Source: Methylobacterium sp. J-088
Lineage (GTDB): Bacteria > Pseudomonadota > Alphaproteobacteria > Rhizobiales > Beijerinckiaceae
NCBI RefSeq assembly: GCF_022829295.1
Contig: NZ_JAKSYH010000046.1
Coordinates: forward strand, 1 to 64,000
Direction: 5' to 3'
DNA: 64,000 nucleotides
Below, piece after piece: positions 8,255 through 16,319 of the stretch (positions are counted from its first letter, which is position 1; each line of letters begins with the position of its first letter). The position numbers and the translations under genes were made by a program. Below the pieces are notes generated by a model. That model was not told the origin of the DNA. It saw only the letters and a list, made by a program, of their open reading frames with translations, and did no database searches.

Positions 8255-10434
8255 GTCACCGTATAGGCGACCTCGACCGAGCGCGGGCGCCCGAGCAGCC
8301 AATTGGTCCCGACCCCGTTCACGGCGTTGCCCGAGATCGCGTAGACCTTGTCGAACAGGTTGTAGACCCGCAGGGACAGGCGCGAATCCGCCGTGACCTG
8401 ACGGTCGAGCACCACGTTGACGAGATTGTAGGCCGGCCGCCGCGCCGTGTTGCCGAAATCGCTGTAGACCTGGCCGACGTTCTGGAGCCCGACGCGTGCG
8501 GTCCAATCGCGTGCGATATCCCAGGTCAGCCAGAGATTGGCGACGCGCTCGGGCACGTCGATCGGCTGGTTTCCGGCATACGAGACGGTGGCGCCGTTCA
8601 CGCTCTGGTCGAACCGGTCGTATTGCGCGTGCAGGAGCGCGAGGTTGCCGTCGAGCCGCCAGCCCGGGGCGAAGAGCCAGCCGAGGGCCAGCTCGAACCC
8701 TTGCGAGGACTGGCTTCCGACCTGCGTGGACAGCGTCGGTTGCCCCGGAATCGCCGAGATCAGGTTATCCTTGACGATCCGGTAGCCGGCGATCGTCCAT
8801 TCCAGGGCGCCGCCGAAGGCCAGCCCCTTGGCGCCGATCTCGACCTGATCGCCGGTGGCGAGCTGGAAGCCGGCCAGCGACTGGTTCAGCGTGATGAGGC
8901 TGTTCACCGGATCGGTCGCGACGCTGTACTGGGCGTAGAGCGCGCTGTCCGGCGTCGGGTTGTAGACGAGGCCGAACCGGTAGCCGAGGGCCCGGTAGGT
9001 CTTCTCGAAACGCGAGCCGGTCTGCAGATCCTCCCGGTTCAGCGTCGGCACGTCGAGGCGCACGCCCGTGAGGAACGAGAGTTTTTCCGACAGGATCACG
9101 CGGTCCTCGGCGAAGACCGAGGCTTGGTTCGTCTGCGTGGCATAGGCCGGACGAGCCCGACCGTTCTGTGGGAAGAAACCTGGATCGTAGCCGGTGAGCG
9201 GCACGCTGGTACTCTGGTCGAAATAGAAGTTGTTGGTGTGGCGGAAATCGATGTGGTTCACATCGAAACCGGCCACGAACTGGTTCGGCAAGCCGAACAG
9301 GCTGCCCCGGAACGTCGCGTCGAGCCGGTCCCCGACCTGCTCCTGACTGTGGTAGATCTCGAGGTAGTCGCCCCGGTCCACCAGCCCGGTCCCGCGGCTG
9401 TAGGAATACTGCTCGACATCGAGCCAGTGGCGCCGGCTGGTGAGCCGGTAGGCGGTGTTGCGGATCGTGATGTCGGCTGAGGGCGACCACTCGGTCTTGA
9501 ACTGGGTCCAGTTGTCGGCCCAGGTGATCTTCGCGTCGCGGACGTTGTAGTTGTTGAACCGGATCAGGTCCGGGATCCGGCCTTCGACCAGTGGTGTGCC
9601 CCAGTAGCGGGCGGGTTCTTGGTAGCCGAGATCGTGGCTCAGCGTGAAGGCGAGGTCGGTGCTCGGCCGGAACAGCAGTGCAGCCGAGACCGCGAGGTTG
9701 CGGAAATCGCCCTCGGGCCGGATCCAGCCGTCGGCGCGGTTGCCGCTGACATTGAGGCGATACGCGAAGGTATCGCCGAACTCCGCCTGCCCGATCCCAC
9801 CGCCGGAATCGAAGGCGAGCCGCGCCACGCCGTCCGTGCCCACCACGGCGCGGGCGGCGTTGATCGGCACGAAGACCGGCTTCTTCGGCACCACGTTGAT
9901 GACGCCGCCGATCGCGCCGTCGCCGTAGAGCACCGAGGACGGCCCGCGCAGCACCTCGATCCGCTCGACGTTCCACGTGTCGAACGGGAAGGTCACGGTG
10001 TTGGCGCCGACATAGAAGCGCGTGCCGTCGTAGAGCTGCTGGATCGAATTCGGGCCGGCGAACCCGCGGGACGTGAACGCGCCGTTGCCGTTGCCGGGCG
10101 CGGCGATCGTGGTGATGCCGGTGGCGTCCTGCGTCACGGCCTCGGCGATCGTGTCCTGGCCGCGCAGCCGCGCCGTCTCGCCCGACACGATGTCGAGGCT
10201 GGCGGGCGTTTCCAGCGGCGTCAACCCGAGGCGGCTCGCGGTCCGGTCGCGGGTGCGCAGGTTGAGTCCGGTCGGGCTGGCACGGTTCGGGTCTCCGCCC
10301 TCACCCTCCACGGAGAGCTGGTCGAGCGTGACGATCTCCTGCGCGGCGGCTGGGCTCGCGAAGAGAGCGAGGAGGAGGCCGCCATACAGCGGTGCGGGCC
10401 GTCCGGAACGGGTGCGAAGCGTCGATGCAGACAT
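8248..10434 (-). CDS. TonB-dependent siderophore-type receptor
   Basis: A 728-residue outer-membrane receptor of the FhuE/FhuA-like siderophore class. The signal peptide (LYGGLLLALFASPAAAQE) fixes the ATG giving MSASTLRTRSGRPAPL; the longer frame has 33 residues of no family character. The plug shows the FTSRGF, VERIEVLRGPSSVLYGDGAIGG and NVVPKKP landmarks, and the last residue is Trp after TVT. The coding region follows a cobalamin riboswitch and a Zur-like palindrome and overlaps the PepSY gene. This suggests uptake of a metal chelate responsive to both B12 and zinc state. A corrinoid or a cobalt- or zinc-binding metallophore are both possible cargoes. Confidence 0.85.
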   Translation of the reverse strand: MSASTLRTRSGRPAPLYGGLLLALFASPAAAQEIVTLDQLSVEGEGGDPNRASPTGLNLRTRDRTASRLGLTPLETPASLDIVSGETARLRGQDTIAEAVTQDATGITTIAAPGNGNGAFTSRGFAGPNSIQQLYDGTRFYVGANTVTFPFDTWNVERIEVLRGPSSVLYGDGAIGGVINVVPKKPVFVPINAARAVVGTDGVARLAFDSGGGIGQAEFGDTFAYRLNVSGNRADGWIRPEGDFRNLAVSAALLFRPSTDLAFTLSHDLGYQEPARYWGTPLVEGRIPDLIRFNNYNVRDAKITWADNWTQFKTEWSPSADITIRNTAYRLTSRRHWLDVEQYSYSRGTGLVDRGDYLEIYHSQEQVGDRLDATFRGSLFGLPNQFVAGFDVNHIDFRHTNNFYFDQSTSVPLTGYDPGFFPQNGRARPAYATQTNQASVFAEDRVILSEKLSFLTGVRLDVPTLNREDLQTGSRFEKTYRALGYRFGLVYNPTPDSALYAQYSVATDPVNSLITLNQSLAGFQLATGDQVEIGAKGLAFGGALEWTIAGYRIVKDNLISAIPGQPTLSTQVGSQSSQGFELALGWLFAPGWRLDGNLALLHAQYDRFDQSVNGATVSYAGNQPIDVPERVANLWLTWDIARDWTARVGLQNVGQVYSDFGNTARRPAYNLVNVVLDRQVTADSRLSLRVYNLFDKVYAISGNAVNGVGTNWLLGRPRSVEVAYTVTW

Positions 10435-10481
10435 GGAGAACGGGATCCTGGCGCGGCCCGCGCTGCCCACATCCTGTACGC

Positions 10482-10499
10482 ATAATGTAATAACATTAC
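10482..10499 (-). promoter_or_regulatory. Zur-like box upstream of the second TonB receptor
   Basis: ATAATGTAATAACATTAC is nearly a perfect palindrome (arms TAATGT and ACATTA) and differs at only two positions from GTAATGTTATAACATTAC. It lies about 50 bp upstream of the chosen receptor start and downstream of the riboswitch. It is the best Zur-type match in the window. Confidence 0.65.
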
Positions 10500-10721
10500 A
10501 AATGCGCCGCCATTCCCCAGCCCTGGCCGCCATCGGTGCGCGCAGGCGTCCCGGACGGGCAAAAGCAAGGTGGTGATGGCGTGGACGGACATCGAACAGT
10601 GTCGCGGTCGCGCTTGCTGTGGCACGTCACCGCGAACGAGGCCGTGTCGACCGTGCTTGGGCACAGGCGGCTCGACACCCGTCAGGACACCCCGCCCGAC
10701 GCGTTTCGCGTGTGACCACGG

Positions 10722-10890
10722 CTGACGGCAGGTCTCCTGGCTCACGGGTCGCCGCCCTGACACCGTCTTCCCGGGCCTCGCGACCCAGTGACATGGTGGT
10801 GAAGGGCTCGCCGCTTACAGTTGCGGGGGCAGCCGCGGCCTCGGGGCGAGCCCCACACCACGTTCCCTTTTGATCCCCGAAGGGAACCGT
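10722..10890 (-). ncRNA. Cobalamin riboswitch
   Basis: Read on the minus strand, this segment carries the cobalamin aptamer landmarks in order. These are a GGTTCCCTTC hairpin start, AGGGAACGTGGTG, the core GGCTGCCCCCGCAACTGTAAGCGG, CCATGTCACTGGG, GGGAAGACGG, and the closing box GTGAGCCAGGAGACCTGCC. The orientation points to the TonB receptor gene whose start lies about 290 nt downstream. In Gram-negative bacteria such switches usually hide the ribosome binding site or terminate transcription when adenosylcobalamin is abundant. Confidence 0.93.
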
Positions 10891-11443
10891 CACGGCCGAG
10901 CTTGGTCGTTTCGACCCTCAACGTCAAGCTTGTGGATAACGCAGACAACATTTGCTGAGCCGGCGATCGAATTCACCGCCCGCTGTGTGATGACGGTGAG
11001 CCGGAATCATGTTCTTCTGACAAAGAATTTCTTCTGGCGGCCTTTGATATGTCCAAGATCTTTCATTTGCCGCCTCTACAAAAAATAGATAAATTCGAGG
11101 AATCGTCCTAACTCTCTAAGCTATTTCAGCCGCTGATTGCTTGACTGCCAGTGGAGCGCTTGGTAACTGAGGCGCATCTTGATGATCTGTAAGATGTAAT
11201 CAGTTATAAAGGGGCAGATCATCAGGCGCTTAACTGCAATCGATCTGCTCAGACTCATGTCCATAATGAGTTTGCTGTTAATCAAAACGCACGATCTTCA
11301 ACGCGAGCACGCGAGCCGCTAGAATTTTTATCCTTCACGCGCAAGTCACGTTCGGCACTCTGGAAGTGCTGGCTCGCACCTCGAAACGGCAAGCACGTTG
11401 GTAAGACTTGGGCATCGCTCGACATAAACTGGGGGATTGAACG
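10891..11443. other. Less GC-rich intergenic region without a convincing gene
   Basis: This 550-bp stretch is clearly richer in A and T than its surroundings, with several short A/T tracts near 11020-11110. No open frame has convincing codon usage. It contains a perfect 10-bp inverted repeat (TGATGATCTG at 11180-11189 and CAGATCATCA at 11215-11224). It also has a near-direct repeat of GCGCTT(GG)TAACTG on either side of that hairpin. It leads into the first HigA-like gene and may hold that gene's promoter or a remnant of transferred DNA. Confidence 0.5.
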
Positions 11444-11782
11444 ATGAATACGGGTTACACATTGGCAAAGCCATTTCACCCCGGCGGCTTCGTCCGCCGC
11501 ACGATCTTCGAGCCACGCAACCTGACGATCATGGGGGCCGCAGCCACATTGGGGGTGACGCGCCAGGGATTGTCCGATTTTCTCGCCGAGCGGGCCAGTC
11601 TGACGGTCGAGATCGCCTTCGAGATCGAGAAGGCCTTCGGTTTCAACGCAGAAGAACTCATGGAGATGCAGACGCGCTTCGACCTCACCCTGTTGCGCCA
11701 GCGCTACCGCGCCGCCCAGATGCAGATCGTCGCCAAGCAGGCCTCGCAACCGAGCAGGTCGGGCCGTCGATCGGCCGCCTGA
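11444..11782 (+). CDS. HigA-like antitoxin-type XRE regulator (first of two)
   Basis: A 112-residue protein with the HigA/VapI arrangement. An N-terminal HPGGFVRRTIFEPRNLTI segment precedes a helix-turn-helix (MGAAATLGVTRQGLSDFLAERASLT), then the AFEIEKAFGFNAEELMEMQTRFDL tail typical of addiction-module antidotes. The start has a GGGGGA ribosome binding site at good spacing. No HigB-like toxin gene lies upstream, where it would be expected. The next gene is a paralogue. As an orphan it may act as a plain DNA-binding regulator or as an antitoxin to a toxin encoded elsewhere. Confidence 0.8.
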   Translation: MNTGYTLAKPFHPGGFVRRTIFEPRNLTIMGAAATLGVTRQGLSDFLAERASLTVEIAFEIEKAFGFNAEELMEMQTRFDLTLLRQRYRAAQMQIVAKQASQPSRSGRRSAA

Positions 11783-12318
11783 CGGCCGCGGATGAGACCC
11801 TTCCCGCTGGCAGCCACGTCGCGGATGACGCGGAGTCGTTCCTGAGCAGCATCGAACAGGAACCGCTTCCGCGTCACGCCAGGGCGCGCGTACATTTCAG
11901 GGGTGTGTGACGGCAGATCCCGTCGAGCCTGCGCGGGAAGGAACTGGAACGGGATCGGTCCTGCGGGCAAACGGACTGCAACACCGCGCGGGCCGGGCGC
12001 ATATCTGCGACGAAGCCTTCGATATCAAGATCACGGCGCCTGTATCGTGACACGAGAAACACGCACGTGTTGTCGAAAGGCAATTTTTTGTAAGACGAGA
12101 TCGGAAAATCTACAAGGTAGAAAGACAATTCAAGGCAAGCACAGATCGACGGGCGGTCATCGATCGGGCCTGATCGTGGAACCTTGCGCAGGGTTCTGCG
12201 TAATCATCCGGTCTGCTTCGGAAATCGAGAAATGTCGAAGCTTTCTGAGTTTTGATTTCGGATTCTGGCCCAAAGGATGGGTCGACCGAAAATATATCTC
12301 GCGAAAGGCATGCCGATT
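11783..12318. other. Intergenic region between the two HigA-like genes
   Basis: About 535 bp with no supported gene. The open frames are short, lack family features and overlap on both strands. The right half (12060-12280) is relatively A/T-rich, as in the region before the first HigA-like gene. I looked for a HigB/RelE-like toxin remnant in all frames and saw none. A decayed gene cannot be excluded. Confidence 0.4.
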
Positions 12319-12693
12319 ATGGGCTATCGACTGCAAAATCCCGGTCATCCTGGCGGCTACGTTCTCCGAAACGTGATCGAGCCGCGCGACCTCACCGTCA
12401 TGGACGCCGCAAGCCTGCTCGACGTGCCGCGTCACGACCTGTTCGACTTCATCAACGAGAAGGCGCCCCTGACCGCGGAGCTGGCGTTCCGTATCGAAAC
12501 GGTGTTCGGCATCGAGATGGAGACGCTGATGGAGATGCAAAGCCAATTCGATATCGCTGAAGCGCGCAGGCAATTCCAACCGCTCCGGACCGAGCTCGCC
12601 GCCAAGGCGAGAGACCCGATGGCCGGATCGGTGCATCCGGCGCCTGAGCCCCCGCAGCAGACGATCATCCGGCGGGGCTTCGCCCGGGCGTAA
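12319..12693 (+). CDS. HigA-like antitoxin-type XRE regulator (second of two)
   Basis: A 124-residue paralogue of the preceding HigA-like protein with the same architecture: HPGGYVLRNVIEPRDLTV, a helix-turn-helix through MDAASLLDVPRHDLFDFINEKAPLT-like sequence, and AFRIETVFGIEMETLMEMQSQFD. The ATG giving MGYRLQNPGHPGG is preferred. It aligns with the start of the first copy and has AAAGG about 12 bp upstream; ATGs at 12277 and 12310 are alternatives. The C-terminal 30 residues are Pro/Ala-rich and not shared with the first copy. No toxin partner is visible on either side. Confidence 0.78.
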   Translation: MGYRLQNPGHPGGYVLRNVIEPRDLTVMDAASLLDVPRHDLFDFINEKAPLTAELAFRIETVFGIEMETLMEMQSQFDIAEARRQFQPLRTELAAKARDPMAGSVHPAPEPPQQTIIRRGFARA

Positions 12694-12863
12694 TCCCGGC
12701 TGGCCTCGGGTCGGCTGGGTCGTCTCGGAACTCGGCCGCCCGCCTTTGCCGCGGCATGCCCGCGATGCTAGACCGTCCCCTTCCTCGGTGCGCACAATCC
12801 CGCGAAGCGGAGGTCGCTGCGCCCGGTTGGTCCGTCCGCAGCGGGGCGGGTTCTGGCAGATTC

Positions 12864-14255
12864 ATGACGACACGATCCCCCTCACGCGGCGGCCCGAAGG
12901 GGCGCAGATCCCCGCCCGGTGCGCCTTGGGGCGACGAGCGCGCCCGCACGGGCCCTCGCACCAGCGCCCGCGACGCCGCCGAACGCGCGGCCCGGAACCG
13001 GGGCGACGATGCCGGTGCCCGCGACCCCTGGACCGCCGGGACCGCCGACCGCGCGACCCCCGCGGCGAAGAAACCGGCACCCCGCGCCGCGGACGGCGAA
13101 GCAAAGGTCGAGGCAAAAGCTCAGGCCGCTCCACGGAAAAGCCCGCCGCGGTCCGCGATCAAGCCCGCCGCACGGCCGAACCCGACGGAGCGGGCCCCTG
13201 CCCCGCAGGTCGGCCCGACCCGCCGCGAGCAACGCGCCGCCGCATCCGCGACCCTCGCCTCCGGGGTGCAGACCCTGACGGTCGAGGCGGACGAGGCCGG
13301 CATGCGCATCGACCGGTTCCTCACCGCCCGCTTCCCGTTGCTGCCGTTCACCCGGGTGCAGAGCATCGTCCGCAAGGGTGAATTGCGGGTCGACGGCAAG
13401 CGCGCCAAGCCCAACGACCGGTTGGAGCCGGGCATGAACGTGCGCGTGCCGCCGCTGCGCCTCGACCAGCCCTCCGAACGGCCGCGCAACCCGGCGCGCG
13501 AGCAGGACGACGCCGAGTTCATCCGGTCGCTGATCCTCTACGAGGATGCCGACATGATGATTCTCAACAAGCCGTTCGGCCTCGCGGTCCAGGGCGGATC
13601 CGGGACGGTCCGGCACGTCGACGGCCTGCTCGCCGCGTTGACGGGCTCGGACGGCCAGAAGCCCCGTCTCGTCCACCGGCTCGACAAGGACACGGCCGGC
13701 TGCCTGATCATCGCCAAGACCCGGCTCGCCGCCGCGACGCTCGCCAAGAGCTTTCGCTCGCGGGCTGCGCGCAAGATCTACTGGGCGCTCTCCGCCGGCG
13801 TGCCGCGGGTCCGCCAAGGGCGGGTCTCGACCTACCTCGCCAAGGACGAGCCGACCGACGCCGACGCGCGGATGCGCGTCGCCAAGCACGGCGACGAGGG
13901 CGCGAGCCACGCGCTGACCTACTACGCGATGGTCGATCAGGCGGCTCAGAAGCTGTCCTGGCTGTCGTTCAAGCCGGTGACGGGCCGCACCCACCAGTTG
14001 CGCGCCCACGCGGCCCATATCGGTCATCCGATCGTCGGCGACCCGAAGTACTTCTCGATCGAGAACTGGGAGCTGCCGGGCGGGATCCAGAACCGCCTGC
14101 ACCTGCTCGCTCGCCGGATCGTGATCCCGCACCCGCGCACCGGCAAGCCCATCGACGTCAGCGCTCCGCTGCCGCCCCACATGGCCCAGAGCTGGAACCT
14201 GCTCGGCTTCGACGCCGCTCGCTACGATCCGATCGTCGAGGCGCCGGAGGCCTGA
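12864..14255 (+). CDS. RluA-family 23S rRNA pseudouridine synthase
   Basis: A 463-residue enzyme that isomerises uridines in rRNA. Residues 1-130 are an Arg/Pro/Ala-rich, probably disordered extension. An S4 RNA-binding domain follows (VEADEAGMRIDRFLTARFP...IVRKGELRVDGKRAKP, about 138-200). The catalytic RluA domain then carries the RLVHRLDKDTAGCLIIAKT motif with the essential Asp near residue 275, and a GRTHQLRAHAAHIGHPIVGD motif near 374. The chosen ATG begins MTTRSPSRGGPKGRRS; the open frame extends 36 codons further upstream without support. The overall type is RluC/RluD; the modified position cannot be assigned. Its 3' end overlaps the convergent hydrolase gene by 34 bp. Confidence 0.88.
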   Translation: MTTRSPSRGGPKGRRSPPGAPWGDERARTGPRTSARDAAERAARNRGDDAGARDPWTAGTADRATPAAKKPAPRAADGEAKVEAKAQAAPRKSPPRSAIKPAARPNPTERAPAPQVGPTRREQRAAASATLASGVQTLTVEADEAGMRIDRFLTARFPLLPFTRVQSIVRKGELRVDGKRAKPNDRLEPGMNVRVPPLRLDQPSERPRNPAREQDDAEFIRSLILYEDADMMILNKPFGLAVQGGSGTVRHVDGLLAALTGSDGQKPRLVHRLDKDTAGCLIIAKTRLAAATLAKSFRSRAARKIYWALSAGVPRVRQGRVSTYLAKDEPTDADARMRVAKHGDEGASHALTYYAMVDQAAQKLSWLSFKPVTGRTHQLRAHAAHIGHPIVGDPKYFSIENWELPGGIQNRLHLLARRIVIPHPRTGKPIDVSAPLPPHMAQSWNLLGFDAARYDPIVEAPEA

Positions 14256-14935
14256 GACCGCAGCCAGGGCACGATTGCCGCCGCCAGGGCGTCGGGGGCT
14301 TCGAGGGGCAGCATGTGCCCCGATCCGTCGATCACCGTCAGGGTCGCGCCGGGGATGCCGTCTCGCAGCTCCCGCGCCTCGTTGCCGCTGCGCAGGGCGT
14401 CCTGCGCGGCCGCGACCACCAGGGTCGGGCAGGTGATATGCCCGAGCTGCGCGTGGTCGGACTCGCGGATCTGCCCGGCTTGACGCAGGAAGACCGTGCC
14501 GCCGAGCCGGTCGCCCATCGCCCGGATGCGCGCGATCAGGGCCGCATCGCCCGCGCGTGCCGGATGCATCGCTTGCAGGATGGCGCTTCGGCTGAGGCCG
14601 GCGAAGCCCTGCCGTTGCACATGGGCGACGGCGGCGGCCTTCCGCTGCGCCTGGGCCGGCGTGTCGGCCCGGGCCGAGGTGGCGATCAGCACGAGGGCGC
14701 GCACCCGGTCCGGCACGCTGCGGGCGATCGCGCGGGCCACGTAGCCGCCCATGGAGAAGCCTATCAGCGCGAATCGGTCCGGCGCCGCGGCGATGGCCCG
14801 GTCGGCGAGGTCGCGAATCGTGGCGTCCCGGCTCGGATCGCCGTACGTGATCGGACCGACCCGCGCGAGGTCGTCGGCCAGATCGGACCACAGGTCGTGA
14901 TCGGTCATGAAGCCCGGAAGCAGCAGAAGATTCAT
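14222..14935 (-). CDS. Alpha/beta hydrolase
   Basis: A 237-residue single-domain hydrolase. The nucleophile elbow GFSMGG is at residues 59-64 (Ser61), an acid sits near AAAQDAL, and the catalytic His is in GSGHMLPLE near residue 213. The ATG giving MNLLLLPGFMTDHDLW fits the usual oxyanion-loop start of this family. The open frame continues far upstream without interruption, but that part is antisense to real genes. It resembles MenH/BioH/PcaD-like hydrolases in size, but nothing nearby fixes the substrate. Confidence 0.8.
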   Translation of the reverse strand: MNLLLLPGFMTDHDLWSDLADDLARVGPITYGDPSRDATIRDLADRAIAAAPDRFALIGFSMGGYVARAIARSVPDRVRALVLIATSARADTPAQAQRKAAAVAHVQRQGFAGLSRSAILQAMHPARAGDAALIARIRAMGDRLGGTVFLRQAGQIRESDHAQLGHITCPTLVVAAAQDALRSGNEARELRDGIPGATLTVIDGSGHMLPLEAPDALAAAIVPWLRSQASGASTIGS

Positions 14936-15138
14936 CGCAAGATCGTCATCCCGTCGCCGGCTGGGCTCGCGCCCGATCCCATCTCCGGTGGATTTCGCAT
15001 CACGATCCGGGGGCCTTCCAGGGTACCGTATCGGAGTCAGGTCTTGGCGAGGTCTTGGCAAGCGGAGGCGCCGCCTCATATGCTGCCCCGCGCCGCCGTT
15101 CCATCGCGGCTCCGTTCCCCGGCTTGAGACCCTGACGC

Positions 15139-15549
15139 ATGAAGCTCGCGATGCTGGCCTGCCTCGCCGCCCTGTGCCTTGTCGGGCCGATCGCGCATGC
15201 CGCCCCGGGCGAGGCGTCCAAGCCGGCCGCCGGCGCGAAGTCGGTCGAGACGCCGACGCCGCATTCGGCCACGATGCCGCATCCGGCCACGGCGCCGGCC
15301 GAGGCGGTGCCCGCGCAGGCGCGGCCGGGCACGAGTGCCCGGGTCGAGCGCCGCCGCCGCTCCTACGCGGCCTGCAACCGCGCCTCGCATCAGCGCGGGC
15401 TGCGCGGGGGCAAGCGCCGCCGCTTCCTGATCCGCTGCCGGCTCGGCTACGAGCGCACCCGCGGTCAAGCCGGTCAACCTGCAGGGCAAGCTGGCGGGCA
15501 GCCGGGCCAGCCCGCCGGGCAGCCGGTGCAGCCGGGCCGGAAGCCATGA
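15139..15549 (+). CDS. Small exported basic protein with Pro/Gln/Gly-rich tail
   Basis: A 136-residue protein with a clear signal peptide (MKLAMLACLAALCLVGPIAHAAPG). A Pro/Ala-rich linker leads to a basic central segment with two conserved-looking cysteines (RRRRSYAACNRASH...RRRFLIRCRLGYERTR) that could form a disulphide. The C-terminal 35 residues repeat GQPAGQ-type units. No family is recognised. It is probably periplasmic and perhaps binds nucleic acid or peptidoglycan through its charge, but that is a guess. Confidence 0.6.
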   Translation: MKLAMLACLAALCLVGPIAHAAPGEASKPAAGAKSVETPTPHSATMPHPATAPAEAVPAQARPGTSARVERRRRSYAACNRASHQRGLRGGKRRRFLIRCRLGYERTRGQAGQPAGQAGGQPGQPAGQPVQPGRKP

Positions 15550-15598
15550 CTCGGCTTGGCGCCCGCCCCGGCCGATCGGCCGGCCTGCCACAGGCCCG

Positions 15599-16273
15599 AT
15601 GCCCACGATGAGGCTCGTGGTCTTCGATGTCGATGGAACGCTCGTCGACAGTCAGCACCTCATCGTCGCGGCGCAGGGGCTCGCTTTCGCGGAGATCGGC
15701 TTGCCCGCCCCCGGACGACGGGAGGCCCTGTCGGTGGTGGGCCTCTCGTTGCCGCAGGCGTTCCGCCGCCTCGTCGGCGACGATGGGCCGATCGCCGAAC
15801 TCTCGGAGAGCTACAAGCTGGCCTACAACCGGCTCCGGCTCGATCCCGCCTACGAGGAGCCGTTGTTCCCCGGCATGGCCGACCTCCTGGCCCGGCTTCG
15901 TACCCGCGACGATGTCCTGATCGGCCTGGCCACCGGCAAGTCCCGGCGCGGCGTCGACCGGCTGGTCGCGCATCACGGCTGGGGCGACTGGTTCGTCACC
16001 ACGCAGAGCGCGGACGACGCACCGTCGAAGCCGGATCCGACCATGCTCCAGCAGGCCATGGACCAGGCCGGCTGCGGGCCTGAGACCACCGTGATGGTCG
16101 GCGACACCACCTTCGACATCGCCATGGGCGTCGCCGCCGGGGCCGAATCCGTGGGCGTGGCCTGGGGCTACCACCCGCCCGAGGCGCTCTACGGAGCGGG
16201 CGCCGCCATCGTGGTGCCGAGCGCCGGCGCGCTTGAAGCCCGGCTGTTCGACGCTGCGGCGACGCGTCCCTGA
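15599..16273 (+). CDS. HAD-superfamily phosphatase, phosphoglycolate-phosphatase-like
   Basis: A 224-residue HAD hydrolase. Motif I DVDGT contains nucleophile Asp10 and acid/base Asp12, motif II is the ATGKS stretch, motif III Lys lies in SKPDPTMLQQAM, and motif IV is GDTTFDIAMG. The cap between motifs I and II is the C1 alpha-helical type seen in Gph. The same order, pseudouridine synthase then HAD then ATP12, is common in related alphaproteobacteria, which supports the call. MRLVVF nine bases downstream is an equally good start. The substrate is unproven. Confidence 0.85.
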   Translation: MPTMRLVVFDVDGTLVDSQHLIVAAQGLAFAEIGLPAPGRREALSVVGLSLPQAFRRLVGDDGPIAELSESYKLAYNRLRLDPAYEEPLFPGMADLLARLRTRDDVLIGLATGKSRRGVDRLVAHHGWGDWFVTTQSADDAPSKPDPTMLQQAMDQAGCGPETTVMVGDTTFDIAMGVAAGAESVGVAWGYHPPEALYGAGAAIVVPSAGALEARLFDAAATRP

Positions 16274-16319
16274 CCCCGGGAGGCTCGCGCGCCGGCCTGG
16301 GAGGGCCTATCTCGCCCCC

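Noticed and set aside
10221..10763. A minus-strand open frame between the cobalamin riboswitch and the receptor
   Set aside because: Its translation has no family features and most of it overlaps the receptor start in another frame. It is treated as leader.
10870..11088. A 72-residue plus-strand frame in the less GC-rich gap
   Set aside because: It begins inside the antisense of the riboswitch, has poor codon use and no domain.
14936..16174. The upstream part of a 650-residue minus-strand open frame
   Set aside because: Only the last 237 residues form the alpha/beta hydrolase; the remainder is antisense to the exported-protein and HAD genes and has no domain.
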